NCBI GenBank assembly: GCA_030674155.1
Contig: CM060344.1
Coordinates: 29,936,688-30,000,687, forward strand
Direction: 5' to 3'
From: Stramonita haemastoma
Taxonomy: Eukaryota > Mollusca > Gastropoda > Neogastropoda > Muricidae
DNA: 64,000 nucleotides
A program made the translations under genes and the position numbers. Positions 22,591-33,600 of this stretch are shown in pieces. Below the pieces are notes generated by a model. It searched no databases, was not told where the DNA came from, and was given only the letters and a program-made list of their open reading frames with translations. Every line of letters starts with the position of its first letter. The stretch's first letter is position 1.

Positions 22591-24790
22591 ACACATTTTA
22601 CTGTACATTACCACCAGAAAATATAATCTACTGTTGTGTAACACTACAAAATGTTACCGTTTTATAACCTACCGAACGGATTTTACTGTACAATAACACC
22701 GAAAAGAACATTTGTCTGTCCCAAGACACGTTACAAAAGGCAATTTCTGTAACACCACTGATTTTTTACTGCATTGTAAAGCCTAATGCATTGACCACAA
22801 AACGCATTTTATAGTATAATAAACACAACAAAACACACTTTAACAAAACACATTTTACTCATATTATAATGCAGTATTATACCAAACACCCCAAGCTTTC
22901 TTGAATTGTCCTATAACAAATGGTTCAATTATTACACTACAAAACACATTCTACTTTACTGTAAACATAACAAAACACAATTCACGTTTTTGTAACATTA
23001 TAAAACACGTTTATTGAACTATAACACCCAAAAGCACGTTAACACCACAAAATACGTTTGAATTTAAGACCACACAAACACTCTTTACTACACTATAACA
23101 CAAACAAGCCCTTATTACTGTACTCTGTAACACCATTAAACGCAAGTTACTGTACAAAACATATTTCATCGTATTACATATAAACATATATCATCGTAAT
23201 ACATATAAACATATTTCATCGTATTACATACAACAAAACGCATCATACTTAACAACCACACTACAAAACATAGTTTACCGTAAACGTCTTCTACTTTTAC
23301 CGTAACACTACAACACGCATTCCACTGTACTAGAACAACGCAAAAAAAAATATTTTCTGTGCTATAACAGCACAAAACACATTTTCCTATAATAAAATTT
23401 TAAAAGCACAATAATTTTTACTGTATCATACCAGCACAAAAGACATTTGACTGTGCTCACAACCAAATACACGTTAGAAAACATTTTCTGAAGTGGAACA
23501 TGGAAAGAAACCCCATATTAACGAAAAATCTTCCATTTTAGTGTAACCTAACAGATCAAAACAGACATTTCCAAATTCTATAACACTACTGAAGACATTT
23601 TGACTATACTGTAAGACTTACAAAACACTGTTTATTATACTATAACACAAACACATTTTACTGTACTATGCATCATTGTATCATAACACTACAAAACACA
23701 TTCTACTTTACTGTAAAACTACAAAACATATTTGATCCTTCTGCAACAACTCAAAAAGACATTTTCTGTACTAGAACAGCACAAAACACACATTTTGCTG
23801 TATTACTTTTGAAGAAAAACAAAACATTTTATTGTATCATAACAGTACAAAACATGCATTTTGACTATACTATATACATAAACATACACATCTTACTGAA
23901 CTATGTATAACCATTAAACGTAACTTAATGTAAAAAAAAACAACAACAAAGAAACATATCTTGAGAACAAAATCAGCATACTTTACAACCACACTACAAA
24001 ACAGTTTACTGTACTATTATAATATTACCTAACGCCTTTTCTGTACTGTAGCAGCACCAAACACACATTTTGCTGTTCAATACCAACCTCCTACATTTTT
24101 TGAATCGTAACTGCATAAAAGGTAGATTTCACTCCTGTATATTATAAAACAACCTGCCGCTGTAGCCTAGTGGTTAGGGCGTTGGACTTGTAATCTAAAG
24201 GTTGCGAGTTCGATCCCAGCTTTCGGCTATGGCGTTGTGCCCTTGGAAAAGGCACTTTACGGCTATTTTCTCACCCCACCCAGGTGTTAAAAGGGGTACC
24301 AACCTTGTGTTGGGGGTTAACCCTGCGATAGACTGGCGTCCTATCCAGGGGGGAGTCTATGACTCCACAGAAACCGGGATAGGCACCGGCCTGATGAGCC
24401 TTAGGCTCGGGACAGACTTTAACTTTTAATATTATAAAACTACAAAACACATACTAGTTTACGATAACACTACAAAACACATGACAGTACCTAACACGCA
24501 TTTTGGCTATACTATAGCACAAACATGCACATCTTACTGAACTATGTATAACCATTATACGTAACTTACTGTAAAAAAAAGAAACATATCTTTACAACCA
24601 CGATACAAAACACAGTTTATCGTACACATTCTACTCTACTATAACTCTAAAAAACACATTTTACTGTACCATAACAGCAACAAATGATAGCAAGATAAAA
24701 AGGCATTTTGTGTAATGAAACACCATATTTTACTATTTTGTATAACACACACACATTTTACAGTACTATAATGAAAAAAAAGGGCATTTA
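22591..24790 (-). repeat. C module in reverse orientation (part 1)
   Basis: Units read ACTACAAAACACATTTTACTG, the reverse complement of the plus-oriented C repeats. This is the start of about 4.2 kb in which C and B run on the opposite strand. A SINE at 24151-24428 is inserted in it. Confidence 0.85.
24151..24428 (+). mobile_element. Thr-tRNA-derived SINE with 12-bp target-site duplication
   Basis: The 5' part is tRNA-like, with A-box-like TAGCCTAGTGG, an anticodon arm whose loop CTTGTAA carries TGT (Thr), and B box GTTCGATCC. The body contains GCACTTTACGGCTATTTTC and CCTGCGATAGACTGGCGTCC, and the 3' end is GACAGACTTTAACTTT. ATATTATAAAAC flanks it at 24139-24150 and 24429-24440, the expected LINE-mediated target-site duplication. 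Two more copies lie at 34664-34934 and 57600-57890. It is not a functional tRNA gene, since the acceptor stem is lost and the body continues. Confidence 0.92.
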
Positions 24791-24795
24791 ACTCT

Positions 24796-24866
24796 AGACC
24801 TGACCAGGAGGGTAGGGATGGATTTTGGACTTGATTAGAGGGTAGACTTGGTTATGGACATGACTT
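24796..24866 (-). repeat. Remnant of inverted 32-bp satellite
   Basis: AGACCTGACCAGGAGGGTAG followed by a GGATTTTGGAC motif is the reverse complement of the 32-bp unit, in about two degenerate copies. It shows that the inverted block also carried satellite sequence. Confidence 0.7.
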
Positions 24867-24943
24867 TTTATGAACAGCACGAAATACATTTTACTGTTTT
24901 CAAACAACAATACTATAACACAAACAAACAAACAAACAAACAA

Positions 24944-24949
<6 letters not shown>

Positions 24950-25027
<78 letters not shown>
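24950..25027. repeat. (CA)n microsatellite
   Basis: Nearly pure CA dinucleotides over about 78 bp, preceded by (AAAC)n, within the inverted C module. Confidence 0.97.
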
Positions 25028-25029
<2 letters not shown>

Positions 25030-26396
25030 TTTACTGTATATTACAACCACAAAACATAATCTACTGTACAACATTTTTACCGTTTTATAACACTACCGAT
25101 CGGATTTTACTGAAAAGCACATCTGTCTCTGTCCAAAGACAATTTACAAAACGCCATTTCTGCTATAACAGCATAAAAAACACTTTTTCCTATAATAAAA
25201 TTTTAAAAGCACAAAACTATCATACCAACACAAAAAGACACCTTTGAATGTGCTTTTACACAACCAAATAAAATTTACCGTACTGTAACGTTGCAAAACA
25301 CATTTTTTGAAGTGGAACACAAAAAGAATCCCCACATTAACGAAAAATCCCCTTCCATTTTAGTTTAATCTAACAGATCAAACCAGTATTTCAATAACAC
25401 GATCAAAGACATTTTGACTCTACTGTAAGACTACTAAACACAGTTTACTATACTAGAACCCAAACAAAGACATTTTCTGTACTAGAACAGCACAAAACAC
25501 ATTTTGCTGTATTAGTTTTGAAGAAAAACAACACATTTTACTGCATCATAACAGTACAAAACACGCATTTTGACTATATTTTGACTATATACACAAACAT
25601 CACCTTACTATGAATAACCATTCAACATAACTTACTGTAAATGAACAAACATATCTTAAGAGAACAAAACCATCATAATTTACAGTAGTAGTAGGCACCC
25701 ATCAGTTTCGGAAGACTATGGTGTTGCGCTCGAGTCTTTAGAGCGCAAAGCCTGGGTATATATAAGTGTGGAGGGCAAGCTGTTATACTTTACCTTTTCT
25801 GTACTGTAGCAGCACCAAACACACATTTTGCTGTACAATTCTGAATCGTTACTGCATTAAAAGGCAGATTTCACTCCTGTAAAACTACAAAACACATTCT
25901 ACTTTACTATATAACAATCCAAAACACATTTTACTGCACCACAACAACAACAAAAAGTATCTTTTCAACGATAACGACATAAGGTATTTTGTGTATTGAA
26001 ACACCACATTTTGGTATTTTGTATAACACACACATTTTGCAGTACTATAATGTGAAAAACGCACATTTAACTGTATGATTTCACTGTAATACAACACAAC
26101 AAAATCCATTTTACGCTTCTACAACATTACAATCACATTTTCGGTACTATATCACCAAAACCCACACTTTTCTAAACTGTAGCAAAAAAGCAAAACAAAC
26201 ACATTTTACTACAAGAAAACATAATCTACTGTACTATACAAAAACTGAACGGATTTTACTTTACAATAACACTAAAAAGCACATTTCTCTGTCCAAAGAC
26301 ACGTTACAAAACGTATTTTCTGTACTCACTGTACTATACACAACAAAACACATTTTACCGTACCAAAACATTACAATAACATATTATGCACTAGAA
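25028..26396 (-). repeat. C module in reverse orientation (part 2)
   Basis: Continues the reverse-orientation C repeats (ACACATTTTACTGTA, ACAAAACGCATTTT). A B fragment in the same orientation is embedded at 25686-25790. Confidence 0.83.
25686..25790 (-). mobile_element. B-element 3' fragment, reverse orientation
   Basis: Reverse complement of the B element's 3' part: GTAGTAGGCACCCATCAG, then GGAAGACTATGG, GAGCGCAAAGCCTGGGTA and GGAGGGCAAGCTGTTA. Only about 100 bp is present, so this part can occur without the rest. Confidence 0.8.
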
Positions 26397-26815
26397 GCAG
26401 GCACCCATCAGTCTCGGAAGACTGGACTTGCATTCCAGTCTTGAGGGCGCAAAGCCTGGGTAGGTAAGTATGGAGGGAAGCTGCTACCCATACACCACCT
26501 GTTACTCCACGCCACTGGAATAATCCATTGGAAATGCAATGACCGATAGGAATAGTTCCAGTACCGTAGCAGGAGCCACCAGAACGTTGCCACATACAGC
26601 CCCAAATCGCCCTGGGATTCCAACTCCCGATTTTTCGTCAGGGTCGGTTGTCTATACACGACACCTGTGTGTATGCTGGTTTTTTTTTAATTTTTTTTTT
26701 TTTTATAATTATGTCCTCCGCACCTACAGGCACTCGATGGCCTACACTTCCGAAAGGCGGAACGGGGTTTTAACGTGTGTGCAAGATGTTCTGCGTGCGT
26801 CTCATCCAAATAACC
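26397..26815 (-). mobile_element. B element, copy 5 (reverse orientation, nearly complete)
   Basis: Reads from GCAGGCACCCATCAGTCTCG to TTTTAACGTGTGTGCAAGAT as the reverse complement of the plus-strand copies, including an expanded T run at 26680-26705. It extends further at the 5' end than copies 1-4, reaching AGATGTTCTGCGTGCGTC, the sequence that also starts the SINE-like pieces at 40.05 and 50.82 kb. Confidence 0.82.
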
Positions 26816-26855
26816 TATGCACTATAAAACCAAAAACAAAACATGGACATGACGA

Positions 26856-26967
26856 ACATGGGTAACAGCTTGTCCTCCTTACTTTTTTTACCCAAGCCTT
26901 GCGTTCTTAAGACTAAAGCGCAACTCCATAGTCTTCCGAGACTTATGGGTGCCTACTACTACTACTA
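26856..26967 (+). mobile_element. B-element 3' fragment, plus orientation
   Basis: ATGGGTAACAGCTTGTCCTC to the CTACTACTAC run, directly after the reversed copy 5. The orientation of the macro-repeat switches back to plus between about 26815 and 26856. Confidence 0.8.
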
Positions 26968-28543
26968 CTACTACTTACACTACAAACACGCATTTTACTT
27001 TGCATATTTTACTTCTCTATAACACACACATTTGCACTATGCAATATATTATAAAGACTATAAAACATAATTTACTGTACGATAATAAAAAGGCATTTTG
27101 TAATAGCATAGTACAGTCAAATGTCATAGTACAGTAAAGGTGTTTACAGAAAAATGTAATTTCTTATGTAGTTGTAAAGTATAAACCGTTTTGCAATCTT
27201 AGTGTAGTAAACAGTGTTTTGAGATATAGTACTGTGAAATGTGTTTTGTAGTGTTGTGCTGTTATGATAGACTAGAATGTGTTGTGTTTTTCATTATAGT
27301 ACAACCAAAGGTTAGTTGTGTGCAGTTCTGATTCTGAAAATGAGGGAGTTTTGAAAAAAGTGTTTTCTGGTGTTCTAGTAGTAAAAGGCTTTCTGTATTA
27401 TAGCATAGTGTAGTAAAATGTGTTTTATAGAATCTTTTGTGTTTTGTAAAGTATGATGCGTTTTGTCTTAAACGAGAAAATATTTTTTGAACAGTAAATG
27501 ATGTTTTATTGTGTTTCCTACAACAGTGAAAAGAGTTTGTGTTAAAGGATAGTAAACTGTGTTTGTCTGTAGTATAGCAAAATGGTGTAATAATATTGTT
27601 ACATTCCAGAAAATGTCTTTTTGTGCTGTTGTAGTACAGTAAAATGTGTTTTGTTGTGTGATGGGAAAGTAGATTGTGCTTTTCTAGTGTTATGTACTGG
27701 ACAGTGAAATCTGCAATTTTGTGAAGTTGCGATTCCAGAAATGTAGAATTTAGCAAGTTGCACGCTGGTTTAGGTGTCCGAGTCAAGCCTTTAGCAAATC
27801 TTACATGACAAATGCTAAACACTCTACACAGGGTTTTGTCTGCATCTGGGATAATACATGTTGTAACAACGAATTGTTTGGCTGCCATTCTGCACACAAA
27901 TTCATTTCCTTCATTTGCGTGATTATGTAAGTGATATGTGTGGTGCAGAAAGTTATATACCTGTATTCTTCTATAGTTCATGGACTATGTTACAAAGCAT
28001 TCTGCATCCAGATGTATTTCCCAGTTGGGCAGTTCAGATTCTGAAAATGTGGGAGTTTTCATGTAGTACTGGAAATTGTGTTTTCTGGTTTTCTAAAAGG
28101 CTTTCTGTAAGAGCAAATGTTTTCTAGAGTGGTTGTAAAGTTGATGCGTTTTGATGTTTTAAACAGTAAAATATGTTTTGTACAGTAAATCATGTTTTAT
28201 AGTTTTTCTAAGTACAAGTGAAATGAATTTGTGTTATAGCATAGTAAACTGTGTGTTTGTAGTATAGCAAAATGTGTTATCTGGTGTAGAGAAGTAGAGA
28301 ATATGTCCTTTTGGATTGTTACATTCCAGAGAATACTGTAAAAGAAAAGGGCGTTTTGTGATAGTAGTAAATAGTAATAGTAATAGTACAGTAAAATGAT
28401 ATAGTACAGTACAGAAGTTCAGTAAAATGCGTTTCCTTATGTAGTTGTTTTATAATACGGTAAAACATGTTTGTTTGTTTTTTACAATGAATTACGCTGA
28501 ATGGTGTGACACAGTACAGTAAAATGTGCTTGTGTTTTAGTAT

Positions 28544-28898
28544 TTCCGTGATGTCATTACTCGCGCTGTTGACCATGATCTTTGATTTCTCTGTACTGAC
28601 CTCCATGCCATATGCGCTCGCTCGATCTGTTAAATTGTCTGTGAGGATTTGCAGTTCTTGTTTGCTGCTGCCCATGAGGTCAATGTCATCTGCAAATCTG
28701 AGGTTGCAAAGGGGTCTTCCACCAATGGAGATGGAAGTGTGGTGGTTTTGCAGTGTCTCTGTCATGATGTTTTCGAGGAACAGGTTGAAGAGTACAGGTG
28801 AGAGAAGGCAGCCCTGGCGAACCCCAACTGTGGTCTTGAAGAACTCGCCCACGTGATTGTTCATGAAAACTGCACTTCTTGCGTTCTCGTACAGAGCC
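28544..28898 (-). pseudogene. LINE reverse transcriptase fragment (inverted 5' piece)
   Basis: Minus-strand translation contains the RT motif B region GVRQGCLLSPVLFNLFLE and the catalytic motif C FADDIDLMG, followed by STEKSKIMVNS, which normally precedes the KYLGS segment of this family. It lacks the endonuclease and the RT motif A aspartate, so it is a non-functional fragment. It ends after NDITEI at the left target-site duplication. The next expected residues are found, inverted, at about 28899 on the plus strand, with roughly 10-15 residues missing between the two pieces. Confidence 0.88.
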
Positions 28899-29512
28899 AA
28901 TTCAAATACTTAGGTTCCATCCTAACAAAAGATGGCACATCAAACAATGAAGTGAAAGCTCGCATTGCAACAGCAACATCTGCTCTAGTCAGACTCGAGA
29001 AGATCATCAGAAGCAACAAGATCAGCTTCTGCACCAAATACCACCTTTACAAATCCCTCGTGATATCTATCCTCCTATATGGCTGTGAATCATGGACTCT
29101 GACAGCAGAGTTAGAGAGGAGAATCCAAGCATTCGAGAACAAGTGCCACAGAAGACTCCTCAGAATATCATACAAAGAACACAAGACCAATAACTATGTG
29201 AAAGAAGAAATCAAAAAGCGTGTGGGCCCCCAAGAGCCTTTGCTCTCCACCATAAAGAGGAGAAAGCTGATGTGGTTTGGTCACACCACAAGACACAACA
29301 CCCTAGCAAAAACCATCCTGCAAGGAACAGTCGAGGGCAAGAGAAGAAGAGGCCGCCAAAAGAAATCATGGGTTGACAACATCAAAGACTGGACCGCCCA
29401 ACCCCTGCAACACCTCCTACTAGCCACACAGGATCGTGAAGCATGGAAAAAGATCGCTGTTGCATCTTCTCTCATGTCCCCCCTACGTCCTTTGGGACAT
29501 GGGACTGAGTGA
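28899..29512 (+). pseudogene. LINE ORF2 C-terminal fragment
   Basis: Open frame beginning with FKYLGSILTKDGTS and running through ILLYGCESWTL, RRKLMWFGHTTRH and GKRRRGRQKKSWVDNIKDW to a TGA at 29510. These are hallmark C-terminal motifs of RTE-like LINE polyproteins (thumb/connection region and the basic, WFGH-containing tail). The apparent upstream extension of the frame (28853-28898) is antisense sequence of the inverted RT piece, so no real start codon exists. No frameshift lies within this piece, suggesting a fairly young insertion. Confidence 0.88.
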
Positions 29513-30294
29513 GTGAGTGAGTGAGTGAGTTTTAGTATAGTGAACACGGTTTTGTAGTCCTACAGTGCAGTAAAGATATGTTTTTAGTGTTTCAGCACAA
29601 TGGAATCTCTGTTTTGATCTGTTTTAGTGGACTGAAATGAAAGATTTTTGGAGCTATATTTTAAGAAATGTGCGTGTTTTGGTGGAAAATGTGTTTGTAA
29701 TACAGAAAATGTTTGTAGTGTTACAGTAAAGTAGAATGTCTTTTGTATGTGTGAAAATACAATATGGTATAGGACAGAGAAACGTGTTTTAAATTGTTAT
29801 GTCAGGAAAAATAGAGTAAAATGTGTTTTGTTGTATCATAGAATGTAAAATGTGTTTTCTGTGTTATGTGGTTATATAGTACAATAGGTTATGTGTTATG
29901 GTGTTATATCTTATTGTGTTAAAGTAGAGTGGAATACTTTTGTGCTAGTGTAGTAAAATACGTGTAGTAAAATGCGTGATGGCAGTGTTACGTTATAATA
30001 AACAGAAAGAAATGTATGTTTTGTGCAGTTACGATATTTTATGGTACACATGTGTTTGTGGTATAGTGTTGTACAATACGTATTGTAAAATGTGTTTTTA
30101 TAGTGTTACAGTACATCAACTTGTGTTCTGTAGTGTTATTAGAGTGAAATGAGTTTTGTGCAGTTATGATTCTGTATTTGTAACTCTGTTGTCTTTTAAA
30201 ATTTAAATTTTTTTTTATAGTGCAGCAAAATGTGTTATTTGAGGTGTACAGAAAATGCGTATTGTAATCTGTCATTTTCTATGTAGTGCTGCGC

Positions 30295-30296
<2 letters not shown>

Positions 30297-30391
<95 letters not shown>

Positions 30392-30394
30392 TGG

Positions 30395-30426
<32 letters not shown>

Positions 30427-30439
30427 TCGTGCGTGCGTC

Positions 30440-30528
<89 letters not shown>

Positions 30529-30538
30529 TGTGTGTGCG

Positions 30539-30590
<52 letters not shown>

Positions 30591-30657
30591 GTGTCTGTGT
30601 CTGTGTCTGTGTGTGTGTGTGTGTGTGTGCGTGTGCGTGTGCTGTGTGTGTGTGTGT
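30297..30657. repeat. Compound (TG)n-(TGCG)n-(TG)n microsatellite
   Basis: About 360 bp of almost uninterrupted alternating purine-pyrimidine sequence: TG repeats, then a TGCG-rich centre (about 30395-30530), then TG again with TGTC interruptions. Such tracts can adopt Z-DNA. The Cys/Val and His/Thr ORFs are by-products. Confidence 0.97.
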
Positions 30658-30695
30658 AATTGTAACTGAAAATCCGTTTTGAAGTGTTATAACAG

Positions 30696-33600
30696 TTTTG
30701 CTGGTGCAATGAAAAATACAAATAACATTTTCCTCATTGAGTCAAAACCTCCAACCTACTATATTTTGGTCAGGTCCAAAAAATAACCCATCATTTCCTG
30801 ATCAGGTCCAAAATCTAAACCACCTTTTCCTGGTCAGGTCCAAAATCCAACCCACCATTTCCTTGTCAGGTCCAAAATCTGATCCACCTTTTCCTGGTCA
30901 GGTCCAACATCCAACCCAACATTTCATGGTTAGGTCCAAAATCCAACCTACCATTCCTGGCTAGGTTCAAAATCTAATCCACCTATTACTGGTTAGGTCA
31001 AAAATCCCCTAGTCAAGTCTAAAATCTCATCCACCATTTCCTGGTCAAGTCCCAAATCCAACCACCATTTCCTGGTCAGGTCGAGAATCTGATGCACCTT
31101 TTCCTGGATGGGTCCAAAATCCAATCCACCTTTTCCTGGTCAGGTCGAAAATTCAGTCTACCCACCATTCCTCATCATCTAAAAGCAACCTTTTTTTGGT
31201 TAGGTTAAAAGTCCAACTCACCTTTTCCTTATCCTGTCCAAAATACAACCCACCTCTTCATAGTTTTGTCTCAAATCTGACCCATTATTTTCTGATCAGG
31301 TCAAAATCCAACCTCATTTTGTGTTTGTAGTAAAGACCCACCTATTCCTGGTCAGGTTCAAGATCCACCCCACCTTTCACTGGTCATGTTCAAAATCTGA
31401 TCCACATTTTCCTTGTAAGGTCCAAAATCAAACCCAGCATTTCCTGTTCAAGACCAAAACGCATCCCACCATTTCCTGGTCAGGTCCAAAATCTAATCCA
31501 CCGTTTCCTGGTAAGGTCCAAAATCGAAACCACAAATTCCTGGTTAGGTCCAAAATCCCACCCACCATTCCATGGTCAGGCCCGAAATGAAACCCACCTA
31601 TTCCTGATCAGTTCCAAAATCCAACCCACCACTTCCTAGTCAGATCCAGAATCTGATCCACCTTTTGCTGGTCTAGTCCAAAATCGAACTCACCATTTCC
31701 TGGTCAGGTCCAAAAGTCAGTCTACACACATTTTCTCATCGTCTTAAATCCACCTTTATTCATTCAGTTAAAAATCCAAATCACCTTTTCCATGTCAGCT
31801 ACAAAATGCAACCCACCTCTTTGTAGTTTTGTCTCAAATCTAACCCACTACTTTCTGGTCAGGTCCAAATTCAACCTCCTTTTGTGTTTGTAGTACAGAC
31901 CCACATATTCCTGGTCAGGTCCAAAATCAAACCCACATTTTCCTGGTCAGGTCTAAAATCTGATCCATCTTTTCCTGGTAAGGTCCAAAATGCAACTCAC
32001 CATTTCCTGGTCAGGTCCAAAATCTGACCCACCATTTCCTGGTCAGGTCTAGAATCTGATCCACCATTTCGTGGTCAGGTCCAAAATGGAACCCACCATA
32101 TCCTGGTCAAGGCCAAAATGCAACCAACCATTTCCTGGTTAGGTCCAAAATCTGATCATATTTTCCTGGTCAGGTCTAAAATCCAACCCGCCATTTCCTT
32201 GTCACGTCAAAAATCCAACCCACCATTCCATGGTCATGTTCAAAATCTGATCCACGTATTTCTGGTTAGGTCTAACAGGTCCAAAAATCAACCCAGCTAT
32301 TCCTGTTAAGGTCCAAAATCTGATCCACCTTTTCCTGGTCAGGTCCAAAATCGAACCCACCATTTCCTGGTTAAGTCTAAAATCCAACCCACAATTTCCT
32401 GGTTAGCTCCAAAATCTGATCCACCCATTCTTGGTCAAGGCCAAAATTGAACCCACCATTTCCTGGTCAGGTCGAAAATGTGGTCCTCGTTTACCTGGAC
32501 GGGCTCAAAATCTAATCCACCTTTTCCTGGTCAGGTCGAAAATTCAGTCTACCAACCTTTTCTCATCGTCTAAAATCCACCTTTTATTGGTTGGTTTAGA
32601 AGTCAAATCCACCTTTTCCTTATCCTGTCCAATATGCAACCCTCCTCTTTGTACTTTTGTCTCCAATTTAATGCTCTATGTTTTGGTCAGGTCAAAATCC
32701 AACCTCATTTTGCATTTGTAGTACAGACCCACCTTTTCCTGGTCATGTCCAAAATGTGATTCACATTTTCCTGGTCAAATCCAAAATCAAACCAACAATT
32801 TCCTGTTCAAGACCAAAATGCATCCCACCATTTCCTGGTCAGGTCCAAAATCGAACCCACCAATTCCTGGTCAGGTCCAAAATCGAACCCACCATTTCAT
32901 GGTCAGGTCGAAAATCAAGCCCACCTCTTTACTGTTCAGGTCCAAAATCCAACCCACCATTTTCTGGTTATGTCCAAAATTTGATCCACCTTTTCCTGGT
33001 CAGGTCCAAAATCAAACCATCATTTCCTTGTCAGGTCCAAAATATGATCACCTTTTCCTGGTCCAGTCCAAAATTGAACTCACCATTTCCTGGTCAGGTC
33101 CAAAATTTAGTCTTTGACATGTTTTCTCGTTGTCTTAAATCCACCTTTTATTCGTTCGGTTAAAAATCCAAATCACCTTTTCCATGTCAGGTACAAAATG
33201 CAACCCGTCTCTTGGTAGTTTTGTGTCAAATCTAACCCACTACTTTCTGGTCAGGTCCAAATTCAACCTCCTTTTGTGTTTGTAGTACAGACCCACATAT
33301 TCCTGGTCAGGTCCAAAATCAAACCCACATTTTCCTGGTCAGGTCTAAAATCTGATCCATCTTTTCCTGGTAAGGTCCAAAATGCAACCCACCATTTCCT
33401 GGTCAGGTCCAAAATCTGACCCACCATGTCCTGGTCAGGTCTAGAATCTGATCCACCATTTCATGGTCAGGTCCAAAATGGAACCCACCATATCCTGGTC
33501 AAGGCCAAAATGCAACCAACCATTTCCTGGTTAGGTCCAAAATCTGATCATAGGTCTAAAATCCAACCCACCATTGCCTTGTCACATCAAAAATCCAACC

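Larger units (their letters stand above)
28544..29528 (+). mobile_element. 5'-truncated, 5'-inverted RTE-type LINE with target-site duplication
   Basis: Two pieces of one LINE in opposite orientation. The reverse-transcriptase part reads on the minus strand (28544 to about 28898) and the C-terminal part on the plus strand (about 28899-29512). The 3' end is a (GAGT)n tail directly after the stop codon, as is usual for RTE elements. GTTTTAGTAT is present at 28534-28543 and 29529-29538. This is the structure produced by twin priming during target-primed reverse transcription. The empty site is visible in C copy 1 near 9105. Confidence 0.9.
26968..30295 (+). repeat. C module, copy 5 (interrupted by an RTE LINE)
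   Basis: Plus-oriented C repeats homologous to copies 1 and 2, including the conserved core at about 27715-28010. The homology is interrupted by the LINE insertion at 28544-29528 and resumes exactly where copy 1 continues (TAGTATAGTGAACACGG versus TAGTATAGGGAACACGG near 9110). Confidence 0.87.

Noticed and set aside
24160..24232. tRNA-Thr gene
   Set aside because: Only the A/B-box part is tRNA-like; acceptor stem pairing is lost and the sequence continues as a SINE body present in three copies. Same for 34850-34930 and 57605-57670.
27262..27981. 239-residue minus-strand frame
   Set aside because: Composed of AT-rich C-module repeats (YNSTKRHF, CYTTDKHS-like low complexity) and not preserved in the homologous C copies 1 and 2.
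28853..28898. N-terminal extension of the LINE C-terminal frame
   Set aside because: It is antisense to the inverted RT piece, open only by chance.
30255..30721. Cys/Val and His/Thr-rich frames in GT/CA tracts (also 24794-25247, 40049-40437, 45689-46169, 54532-54943, 62657-62935)
   Set aside because: Direct translations of dinucleotide microsatellites.
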